DNA of 64,000 nucleotides from an uncultured Collinsella sp. (GTDB taxonomy: Bacteria > Actinomycetota > Coriobacteriia > Coriobacteriales > Coriobacteriaceae), in NCBI GenBank assembly GCA_900541695.1, contig UQKL01000001.1, forward strand, positions 207,380-271,379. The letters are read 5' to 3'. Below the pieces are notes generated by a model. That model was given only the letters and a program-made list of their open reading frames with translations. It was not told where the DNA came from and did not search any database. The position numbers were made by a program, and so were the translations under genes. This document shows positions 40,146 to 48,032 of this stretch, piece by piece; the stretch's first letter is position 1; every line of letters starts with the position of its first letter.

Positions 40146-40973
40146 TTACTCGCCGAGCTTGGGATGCAGCAGCGACGGCGCAGCGCCGAGCAGCATCTTA
40201 GTGTAGGGGTCTCGAGGATGCTGGAAAACCTGCTTGGCCTCGCCCTGCTCGACGATCTTGCCGCCATTCATGACGATGATGTCGTCGGAAATATAGCGGA
40301 CCGTCTGGATGTCATGGCTGATGAACACCATAGCCAGGCCGAGTTCCTTCTTAAGGTCGGTCAGCAGGTTGAGAATCTGCGCGCGGACCGAAACGTCCAG
40401 AGCCGAGGTGGGCTCGTCGGCGATGATGGCATCGGGGTTCAGCGACAGGGCACGGGCAATTGCGACGCGCTGGCGCTGGCCGCCCGAAAGCTGGCCGGGA
40501 AGAACCTCGGCGGCGGAGGAGGGCAGACCGGTGAGCTCCAAGAGCTCCTTGACGCGCTTCTCCTGCTCGGCCTCGGTACCCAGGTTGTGGACGCGCATGG
40601 GGTCGAGCAGTTGCTCGCGAACGACCATGCGAGGGTTGAGCGCCGTGGCCGGGTTCTGGAACACGACCGAGATGACGCGACCCATGTGGCGACGGTCCTC
40701 GGCGGTACGCTTGGTGACGTCCTTGCCCTTAAAGTAGACCTTGCCGCTCGTGGGGGCCTGCAGGCCGCACATGACGTTAGCCGTGGTGGACTTTCCGCAA
40801 CCGGACTCGCCGACGATGCCGATGGTCTGTCCGGGCATGAGCTTAATCGTTACACCCTGGACGGCGTGAACCAGGTTGGGGTGCAGAATCGAGCCGGTAC
40901 GGGTCCTAAAGGTGACGTGGACGTCATCAAGGAAGATGATCGGCTCGACGCCGTTGACTGCGGTCTCGCTCAT
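40146..40973 (-). CDS. Peptide-class ABC importer ATP-binding protein (OppF-like) of the nan locus
   Basis: A 275-residue ATPase. Walker A is GESGCGKST, the signature LSGGQRQRV, Walker B AIIADEPTSALD, and the switch histidine lies in ISHDIQ. It lacks the cysteine-containing C-terminal extension of OppF. Its start abuts the stop of the permease-ATPase fusion. The two nucleotide domains of this transporter would be this protein and the fused one. Confidence 0.88.
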   Translation of the reverse strand: MSETAVNGVEPIIFLDDVHVTFRTRTGSILHPNLVHAVQGVTIKLMPGQTIGIVGESGCGKSTTANVMCGLQAPTSGKVYFKGKDVTKRTAEDRRHMGRVISVVFQNPATALNPRMVVREQLLDPMRVHNLGTEAEQEKRVKELLELTGLPSSAAEVLPGQLSGGQRQRVAIARALSLNPDAIIADEPTSALDVSVRAQILNLLTDLKKELGLAMVFISHDIQTVRYISDDIIVMNGGKIVEQGEAKQVFQHPRDPYTKMLLGAAPSLLHPKLGE

Positions 40974-42989
40974 CTACATCACCTCCGCGTGAGGGGTCAA
41001 ACCATTTGCCTTGAGCACCTCGTCGGGGAGCTCGGAATAGAAGTGCTCGGTGCCGGGCACGCGCTTGAAGACCGGACGGGTGTCCAGGCCAATGCGCGGA
41101 TGGCTCGAGCGGGGCGCGAAGCGATCGCCCTTGGGGAAATCGCGCGGGCTCGGAACGGCGCCGGGCACCTGGTGCAGGCGGCCCGAACCGCTCTCGATGG
41201 ACAGGACGGAACCCAGAAGGCCGCGGGTGTACTCGTGAATCGGGTTGGTGAGCAGCTCCTTGGTGGGCGCCTGCTCAATAACCTGGCCGGCGTACATAAC
41301 CGTGATGTTGTGGGCGACCTCGGCGACCAGCGCCAGGTCGTGCGAAACGAAGATCATGGCAAAGCCGAGCTTGGCCTGAAGGTCGTTGAGCAGCTTGATG
41401 ACCTGCTTCTGGACCGTAACGTCCAGAGCGGTCGTGGGCTCGTCGCAGATAACCAGCTTGGGGTCGCGGGTAAGGGCCATAGCGATCAGAACGCGCTGAC
41501 GCTGACCACCGGAAAGCTCGTGCGGATAGCTCTCGAGCGTACGCTTGGGGTCGAGGCCCACGAGCTCCAGGAGTTCCTCGGCGCTACGGGTGCCGCCGCG
41601 CTTGGTGAGCTGCTTCATCTGGGCAGAGATGAGCATGGAGGGGTTGAGCGAGGACAGGGCGTCCTGATAGACCATGGCGATATCGGTACCGCGCAGGCCG
41701 AACCACTCCTTCTTGCTCATCTTGAGCAGGTCGCGGCCCTCCCAGAGAACCTCGCCGGAAAGATGCTCGTCATCGTCGGTCAGGCCCATGATGGCCAGCG
41801 TGGTGATGGACTTACCGCAGCCGGACTCGCCTACCAGGCCCATGGTCTGGCCGGGACGGACGTCAAAGTTAACGTGGTCGACGACGTTGATATCACCGTG
41901 GTGCTCAAACTGGATGCAGAAATCGCGGACCGAAAGGATCGGCTCAACGGACTCATCGGGCACATGGCGGTCGTTACGCTTGAGCTCGACATCGCGCAGT
42001 GCGCCAAGACGGGCGGACAGGGACTGAGCCTGCTCCTTGTAGGCACGAACGGGGTCGGAAACCAGCAGGTCGGCCTCGCGGCGCTTGGAGGAATCGGTCG
42101 GATCCAGGGCGGCGGAGGGAGCAGCGGCCATGGCGTCGGTAATGCCCTCGGAGAGGATGTTGAGCGCCAGGCAGGTGATCATGATGGCCAGGCCCGGGAA
42201 CAGTGCCTGCCACCAACGGCCAGCGAGCACGCCACCGCGTGCGTCGGCGAGAATGTTGCCCCAGGTAGCGGTGGGCTCCTGGATGCCGGCGCCGATGAAG
42301 GTCAGCGAGGCCTCGAAGATAATGGCGTCGGCGACCAGGGTAACGGTGAAGACCATAATCGGAGCGATGCAGTTACGCAGAACATGCTTGATCAGAATCC
42401 ACGGAGCCTTGGCGCCGGACACGATGACCGCGCGGATATAGTCCTCACCGTACTCGGACACGATGTTGGCGCGCACGATACGGGCGATCTGCGGGGTGTA
42501 CATAAAGCCGATCGCAAAGATGATCGACGGCACGGAATTGCCCAGGATGGAAACGAAAACGGCTGCGAGGGCGATACCCGGGATGGACATGATGATGTCC
42601 AGGATACGCATGATCGCCTCAGAGATAGACTTGCGCGAAACCGCTGCAAGAGCGCCGACAACGGAACCACAGACCAAAGCCATGGCGGTAGCACCAAAGC
42701 CGATAATCAGCGAGTAACGTCCGCCGTAGAGCATGCGCGACAGAATGTCGCGACCCTTATCGTCGGTACCGAAGATAAATCCGTTGCCGGGAGCCTGGCG
42801 AGCCGTAAAGATCTCGACCGGGCTATAGGGGGCAAGAAGGGGCGCCAAAATCGCAGTCAGGGCGACCAGCACCAGCACGACGGCGGCAATCTTAGAAGAC
42901 AGCGTCATCTTCTTCCAGCCACCGAGCTTGAGCCCCTTGGAGGCAGCCTTCTCGAGCTGCTCGGTTTGCTTCTCTCGAATCTTTACCAT
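40974..42989 (-). CDS. Fused permease-ATPase subunit of a peptide-class ABC importer
   Basis: 671 residues in one frame. Residues about 1-300 are a DppC-type permease: first helix SKIAAVVLVLVALTAILAPLL, GTDDKGRDILSRML and an EAA-like loop. After a charged linker (about 300-345) comes a DppD-type ATPase with Walker A GESGCGKSI, signature LSGGQRQRV and Walker [13 protein letters not shown]. The C-terminal tail retains the PRDFP...RFAPRSSHP pattern of DppD but has lost its cysteines. Such a fusion locks one channel half to one ATPase. It lies between the DppB-like and OppF-like genes. Confidence 0.9.
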   Translation of the reverse strand: MVKIREKQTEQLEKAASKGLKLGGWKKMTLSSKIAAVVLVLVALTAILAPLLAPYSPVEIFTARQAPGNGFIFGTDDKGRDILSRMLYGGRYSLIIGFGATAMALVCGSVVGALAAVSRKSISEAIMRILDIIMSIPGIALAAVFVSILGNSVPSIIFAIGFMYTPQIARIVRANIVSEYGEDYIRAVIVSGAKAPWILIKHVLRNCIAPIMVFTVTLVADAIIFEASLTFIGAGIQEPTATWGNILADARGGVLAGRWWQALFPGLAIMITCLALNILSEGITDAMAAAPSAALDPTDSSKRREADLLVSDPVRAYKEQAQSLSARLGALRDVELKRNDRHVPDESVEPILSVRDFCIQFEHHGDINVVDHVNFDVRPGQTMGLVGESGCGKSITTLAIMGLTDDDEHLSGEVLWEGRDLLKMSKKEWFGLRGTDIAMVYQDALSSLNPSMLISAQMKQLTKRGGTRSAEELLELVGLDPKRTLESYPHELSGGQRQRVLIAMALTRDPKLVICDEPTTALDVTVQKQVIKLLNDLQAKLGFAMIFVSHDLALVAEVAHNITVMYAGQVIEQAPTKELLTNPIHEYTRGLLGSVLSIESGSGRLHQVPGAVPSPRDFPKGDRFAPRSSHPRIGLDTRPVFKRVPGTEHFYSELPDEVLKANGLTPHAEVM

Positions 42990-42992
42990 AAT

Positions 42993-43949
42993 CTACACCG
43001 TCCTGATGCGCGGGTTGATGAGCAGGTAGAGCATGTCAACCACGATGTTGATGATGATGAAGGCAAGAGCAACGACGATAACGACGCCCTGAACCAGGTT
43101 CGCCTCGTTGCCCTGAACGCCCTGCAGAATCGCAGTGCCCATGCCGGGGAGGTTGAAGATAACCTCGATGACGACGGCGCCGCCCATGAGGTAGCCGATC
43201 TTAAGACCGAGGGTGGTGACCGGGGTGATCAGCGCATTGCGAAGAACGTTGATGCCGACGACGACCTTCTCGGGAACGCCGGCGCCACGAGCCATACGGA
43301 CATAGTCCTTGTCGAGCTCCTCGACCATGGCGGTACGCACGATACGAGTCATCTGGCCCGTCAGCGGAAATGCCAAGGCGATAGCGGGCATGATCATACG
43401 TCCCAGATAGCCAACCGGATTCGTGGTGAAGTGAGGCAGAGCACCCGATGCCGGGAGCACCTTAAGGTAGGAAGAGAACAGCAGGATCAACAGAACGGCA
43501 AGCCAGAACGACGGGGTTGCCAAGCCGGCGATGGAAAAGACGCGGATCACTTGGTCCGGCCATTTGTCGCGATACAGTGCCGCGATGACGCCGAGCAAAA
43601 ACGAAACGACCGCACCGATGGCAAGACCGATGAAGGTCAGCTGCATCGTGACGGGCAGGGCCGTGGAGATGCGCTTGGCAACGGAGTTGCGGGCAGCGCC
43701 GTAGGTACCCATGTCGCCATGAATCAAATCGCCCATATAGCGCACGTAGCGCACAGGCCAGGGGTCGTCCAGACCATACTTCTCATGGTACTCGGCAACC
43801 GCCTCGGGCGAGGCACCGTCACCCAACGCCGTGTAGGCGGGGTCGGTCTTGGAGAACGACATAAGGAAGAACACCAGGACGGTGACGCCCAATGCCATGA
43901 TCGGCAGCGCCACAAGACGCCTTCCAATCAAACGTAGCAAGTTGTTCAC
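42993..43949 (-). CDS. Peptide-class ABC importer permease (DppB-like) of the nan locus
   Basis: A 318-residue permease with first helix RLVALPIMALGVTVLVFFLMS, then a periplasmic loop (KYGLDDPWPVRYVRYMGDL) and five further helices, with the EAA loop YVRMARGAGVPEKVVVGINVLRN. I choose GTG 43949 with AAAGGGG just upstream; TTG 43940 is an alternative. It pairs with the permease half of the fusion protein. Confidence 0.87.
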   Translation of the reverse strand: MNNLLRLIGRRLVALPIMALGVTVLVFFLMSFSKTDPAYTALGDGASPEAVAEYHEKYGLDDPWPVRYVRYMGDLIHGDMGTYGAARNSVAKRISTALPVTMQLTFIGLAIGAVVSFLLGVIAALYRDKWPDQVIRVFSIAGLATPSFWLAVLLILLFSSYLKVLPASGALPHFTTNPVGYLGRMIMPAIALAFPLTGQMTRIVRTAMVEELDKDYVRMARGAGVPEKVVVGINVLRNALITPVTTLGLKIGYLMGGAVVIEVIFNLPGMGTAILQGVQGNEANLVQGVVIVVALAFIIINIVVDMLYLLINPRIRTV

Positions 43950-43989
43950 GTTCTCTCCCCTTTCTTTTGTCGGTAGGACCAACTGGTAT

Positions 43990-44044
43990 ATGAGTACGGA
44001 TACTCATTACAAGACCCGAGCGACATCGTTGCCGCCCGGGTCTT
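43990..44044 (-). promoter_or_regulatory. Two hairpins between the binding-protein and permease genes
   Basis: ATGAGTA/TACTCAT (43990-44007) and AAGACCCG/CGGGTCTT (44011-44044, with an inner GC pair) lie in the 157-base gap after the binding-protein gene. As in the opp operon, such stems probably favour a high level of the binding protein over the membrane parts. Confidence 0.6.
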
Positions 44045-44106
44045 TGTTTCAACTATGAGGATACGGTCCCAACGGCCGACATCCTGCATACAGACTCAAG
44101 CGAGTC

Positions 44107-45720
44107 TTACGCCTTGACGGTCGCAACGCCCCTGAAGGACATGCTCGTCGTGCCGATGCCCTTGAAGCCGTCGAGAGCCTCGCCGTTGGGCGCGGTGGAC
44201 GGATCGTCCCAGGAAGCGGAGACGGTCTTGACGTGGACAACGGGGTACAGAACGGCGTTGTCGGCGATGATGTCGAAGCACTCGTTCCACTTCTTCTGCT
44301 GCTCGTCGCCCTCGGCGGCAAGAGCCTCGTCCATGAGACCGTGAAGCTTCTGCCACTCAGCGGACTCCTTCCACGGGCAACGGGTCTGCATCCAGACGTT
44401 GTCGCCATACCACCAGTTGAGCAGCAGGTCGGGGTCAGCGCCGAAGCAGGAAGGATCGCCAGGGGCAAGGAGGATATCGTAGGCCTCGCCGCCGTCGATG
44501 GCAGCGTAGGTGGCCGGCGAGGTATCGGTCTGGATGGTCACCTCAAAGCCGAGAGCGTCGAGGTCGTTCTTGACCTGGGCGGCCATGCCCTTGATCTGCT
44601 CGTTGTCGGTGGTGCGCAGGGTGATGGCACCCGGGGTGATGCCGGACTCCTCGATGAGCTTCTTAGCCTTCTTGGCGTCGGTCTTGTACACCGTGGAAGC
44701 CTCATGATAATTGGTGAAGCTCTTGGGCAGGTAGCAGCTGGCAGCGGTGGCAAGGCCGGCAAAGGTGTTGCTGACCATCTTCTCGGTGTCGAGCGCATAC
44801 ATGACAGCCTGACGGACCTTGACGTTGTTCCAAGGCTCCTTGGCGACGTTGAACATGATGAAGCGGGTGCCGAAACCCTGAACGTTATCGATCTTGCAGC
44901 CGGCGCTCTCGAGCTGGTCGACGGCGTCAGCGGTAACGAGCTCCATAACGAGCGTGGAGCCCTCCTGCTGAGCGGTAACGCGAGCGGTGGGGTCGGTCAG
45001 GATGCTGTACTGGATCTTCTTATCCTCGGCAGCATACTCACCGTTGTACTCGGGGTTGGGAACCAGGGTGATCTCGGTATCGGAGATAGAGTCGTACATC
45101 CAGGGGCCGGAGCCGATCGGCTGCTTGGCGCGATCCTCCTCGGTCTGGGTGGCCGGGGTAACGCGGATGATGGCAAGACGATCCTTGAGCAGAGAGAAGT
45201 TGGGGACCTTGGTCTTGACCGTCACGGTGCTGGCGTCCTTAGCCTCGATGGACTCGAAGGGCTGGAAGAACGGAGCATAGGTAGCGGAAGCGGCGCAAGC
45301 GGTGTAGGAGGCAACGACATCGTCAGCGGTGACCTCGGTGCCATCGGAGAACTTGGCGCCCTTGCGGATGGTAACCTCGAAAGTGGTGTCGTCCACAGAC
45401 TTGGGGTCGTCGGTGGCGAGCTCGTTGAAGGTGCTGTAGTCGTGGTAATCGATGCCGTAGAGGCCCTCGACGACGTGCCAGTTAGCACCCAGGCCCACAG
45501 CGGAGCCGGTGCTGGCGGGGTCGAAGCTGGACGGAGCGTAAGCGGAACCAGCGGTGATCACGCCGCCGCCACGGTTGGCGGAATCGGTGGAACCGGAAGC
45601 GGAACCCTCGTCGCTAGAGCTGCCACCGCAGCCGGTGAGACCAAGGCCGGCGACAGCAGCGACGCTGCCGGTGAGGCCGAGGAACGAACGCCTGGACATA
45701 CCCTTGTTGATGATGGCCAT
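44107..45720 (-). CDS. Family 5 solute-binding lipoprotein of the nan locus, candidate sialic-acid binder
   Basis: A 537-residue extracellular binding lipoprotein. The N terminus has a twin-arginine pair (MSRRSFLGLTG), a hydrophobic stretch and lipobox LTGC, followed by a Ser/Gly/Asp linker. The rest is a peptide-class (DppA/OppA) fold. ATG 45720 follows GGAGA. It is the first gene after an operator-bearing promoter and heads transporter genes joined to nanA-nanK-nanE. The Haemophilus ducreyi Sat system shows that peptide-class importers can carry sialic acid. The ligand assignment here is inferred. Confidence 0.82.
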   Translation of the reverse strand: MAIINKGMSRRSFLGLTGSVAAVAGLGLTGCGGSSSDEGSASGSTDSANRGGGVITAGSAYAPSSFDPASTGSAVGLGANWHVVEGLYGIDYHDYSTFNELATDDPKSVDDTTFEVTIRKGAKFSDGTEVTADDVVASYTACAASATYAPFFQPFESIEAKDASTVTVKTKVPNFSLLKDRLAIIRVTPATQTEEDRAKQPIGSGPWMYDSISDTEITLVPNPEYNGEYAAEDKKIQYSILTDPTARVTAQQEGSTLVMELVTADAVDQLESAGCKIDNVQGFGTRFIMFNVAKEPWNNVKVRQAVMYALDTEKMVSNTFAGLATAASCYLPKSFTNYHEASTVYKTDAKKAKKLIEESGITPGAITLRTTDNEQIKGMAAQVKNDLDALGFEVTIQTDTSPATYAAIDGGEAYDILLAPGDPSCFGADPDLLLNWWYGDNVWMQTRCPWKESAEWQKLHGLMDEALAAEGDEQQKKWNECFDIIADNAVLYPVVHVKTVSASWDDPSTAPNGEALDGFKGIGTTSMSFRGVATVKA

Positions 45721-45839
45721 GTCTTCTCCTATCAATAGAGAATCTTACCCGGGAGCACCTAGACTTGCCCCCGCGCAACTTGCGGACGATATATACCTTA
45801 CCTACCGACAAACCCAACTTGGGTGCCGCGCTCGGCGAC

Positions 45840-45920
45840 CGATACATACATACGCTTGAACGGTATTTACTACCGTTCACCGAATTCATTGACAAACGAT
45901 TCGACAGACAGTATGTATCG
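45840..45920 (-). promoter_or_regulatory. nan operon promoter with nested palindromic operators
   Basis: Minus-strand -35 TTGTCA (45890-45895) and -10 TAGTAA (45867-45872) are 17 bases apart. A palindrome GAACGGTA-N5-TACCGTTC (45858-45878) covers the -10. Outside it, CGATACATAC (45840-45849) and GTATGTATCG (45911-45920) form a perfect 10-bp inverted repeat 71 bp apart. Two operator types around one promoter suggest repression with looping or two regulators. Confidence 0.6.
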
Positions 45921-46085
45921 ACGAGGTGAGATATCAGTCTTCGTCAACCCGCAGGATAGCAGGGTTATTCACCATGGCTAGTCAAACGTTTTAGCGTTAA
46001 TAAAACCCGAAATCAGCAGGTAATCGCCGCGAAATAAATGATTGAAAATCAGCCAATCATGTATATCAGTTGTTTAGAAGCGCGT

Positions 46086-48032
46086 TTAGTTTTCGGAACG
46101 GCTGGCCGATGCTTGGGCGCGCTCGGCATTCCATGCAACAAGTGCCTCGTGGACCGCTTTGGCGACATCGGCCGGAACGCCTCGAACTTCCGCAATCTCC
46201 TGCTCGCTTGCCGCGCGCAAACGCTTCATCGAGCCAAAATGGCGCATAATGGCACGTTTTCTGGTGGGTCCCACGCCCGGAACGTCGTCAAGCACCGAAA
46301 CCGTCATAGCCTTATCGCGCAACTCGCGATGGAACGTAATCGCAAATCGGTGGGATTCATCGCGAACCTGCTTGATCAGATAAAGCGAAGCGGAGCCGGT
46401 CGGCAGCACGACGGGGGTCTCGTCCCACGGCACGAAAACTTCCTCATCGGCCTTTGCCAAGCCACAAACTGGTATATCGAGGCCAAGCGCCTCAAGTTGC
46501 TTAATTGCAGCGGTCAATTGCGGTTTGCCGCCATCGACAACGAGCAAATCGGGGCGCGAGCCAAAGCGCTCGTCCGCCATGCGCTCGGGAGCATAGCGAC
46601 GCCCCAGAACCTCGGACATCGATACGAAGTCGTTCGCCTCGTCCAATTCGGCCTGAATTTTAAAGCGACGATACTGGCCCTTGTCGGCACGGCCGTTGGT
46701 AAATACCACCATCGAAGCGACGGTAAAGGTGCCGTGCAACGTCGAGATATCGAAGCACTCGATGCGCAACGGCGGCGCAGGCAGCGCCAGCGCGCTTTCG
46801 AGCTCCAGGAGCGCCTGATTAGTGCGATCGTCAGCATACCCCGTGCGCATCATGTAGCGCATGAGGGCATGGCGCGCATTTTTGGAAGCCATATCGAGCA
46901 GGCGGTGCTTTTCGCCGCGCTGCGGCCTATGGAGATGGCAAGAGCGTTCGCGCTTGCCCGCAAGCCACTCCCCCAACGCTTCGGCGTCCTCAAGCTCGAC
47001 AGAGAGATTGATCTCGGCTGGAATATCAGCCGTCTCGTCGTAATAGCGCTTAAGAAAGCCCGATTGAAGCTCTTCCTCGTCGACATCCAGGCCTTTATCG
47101 AGGATGAACTCACAAGTTCGAACCGTTCGGCCCTCGCGAACGACAAAGACACAGGCGGCAGAGATAGTCTCTTCGCGATAGAAGCCGATGACGTCGATAT
47201 CGACGCTCGATGGAAAAACGACCTGTTGGCGATCGTCCAGGCCCCTAATGACTTCCAGGCGACGCTTGACGCGCGCCGCACGCTCAAAATCGAGCGTCTC
47301 GGCTGCCTCCGTCATCTCGGACGTAAGCTCATCAACGACATCCTTGCGATGGCCCGACAAGAAACGTTCGACACGTTTGACGTTCTTGGCATAGTCGGCA
47401 GGGGAAATCGCGCCGATGCATGCGCCCGGCCCGCGCCCGACATGGTAGTCAAAGCAGGGACGCCCGTTTTGCGCGCAAATCATATTGACGATGTCTTCTT
47501 CGCCCTTATGAGATTCGACGATGCGGCGGCAGCGGCGCCATTCCGCACAGGATGCCGAGCAAATAGGAATAACCTTGCGTAGCGTATCGATGGTCTCACG
47601 CGCCGCACGGCTATCGGTATAGGGGCCAAAATAGCGCGTTCCCGGTTTATGACGCTCTCGCGTGTATTTAATAGCCGGAAACAAGTCGCTCTTGGTAATG
47701 GCGATAAAGGGATAGCTTTTATCGTCTTTGAGATCGACGTTAAAGTACGGATGGTACTGGCCAATCAGATTGCGCTCGAGCACCAATGCCTCGTGCTCGG
47801 TCTCCACCACGATATAGTCGAAGCTCGCCACCAGCTGCATCATGAGCGGGATCTTTTGACGCTCGTCCTGCAGCGTCACGTATTGACGCATACGGGCACG
47901 CAGGTTTTTTGCCTTGCCCACATAGATGACATCACCCTTGGCATCTTTCCAAAGGTAGCAGCCGGGTTGCGTGGGAACGCGCGAAACCTGCTCGGCAAGT
48001 GTTGGAATGTTGTCGTGACCTGCCACGCGCAC
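46086..48032 (-). CDS. uvrC: Excinuclease ABC subunit C
   Basis: A 648-residue nucleotide-excision-repair endonuclease that cuts on both sides of a lesion marked by UvrAB. The GIY-YIG nuclease domain is at the N terminus (PGCYLWKDAKGDVIYVGKAKNL), a UVR motif near 210, the RNase H-like second nuclease includes IECFDISTLHGTFTVASMVVF, and the C terminus has the helix-hairpin-helix pair (LDDVPGVGPTRKRAIMRHF). GTG 48032 lies directly after the murJ stop; GTG 48026 is an alternative. Confidence 0.95.
   Translation of the reverse strand: MRVAGHDNIPTLAEQVSRVPTQPGCYLWKDAKGDVIYVGKAKNLRARMRQYVTLQDERQKIPLMMQLVASFDYIVVETEHEALVLERNLIGQYHPYFNVDLKDDKSYPFIAITKSDLFPAIKYTRERHKPGTRYFGPYTDSRAARETIDTLRKVIPICSASCAEWRRCRRIVESHKGEEDIVNMICAQNGRPCFDYHVGRGPGACIGAISPADYAKNVKRVERFLSGHRKDVVDELTSEMTEAAETLDFERAARVKRRLEVIRGLDDRQQVVFPSSVDIDVIGFYREETISAACVFVVREGRTVRTCEFILDKGLDVDEEELQSGFLKRYYDETADIPAEINLSVELEDAEALGEWLAGKRERSCHLHRPQRGEKHRLLDMASKNARHALMRYMMRTGYADDRTNQALLELESALALPAPPLRIECFDISTLHGTFTVASMVVFTNGRADKGQYRRFKIQAELDEANDFVSMSEVLGRRYAPERMADERFGSRPDLLVVDGGKPQLTAAIKQLEALGLDIPVCGLAKADEEVFVPWDETPVVLPTGSASLYLIKQVRDESHRFAITFHRELRDKAMTVSVLDDVPGVGPTRKRAIMRHFGSMKRLRAASEQEIAEVRGVPADVAKAVHEALVAWNAERAQASASRSEN

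Noticed and set aside
40059..43937. A 1292-codon plus-strand open frame across the nan transporter genes
   Set aside because: It is antisense to three clear ABC transporter genes and its protein is a low-complexity string of His, Asp, Gly and Val. High GC in third codon positions opens such antisense frames; similar ones at 12651-14513, 21758-24070, 26112-27779 and 28425-30158 were rejected for the same reason.
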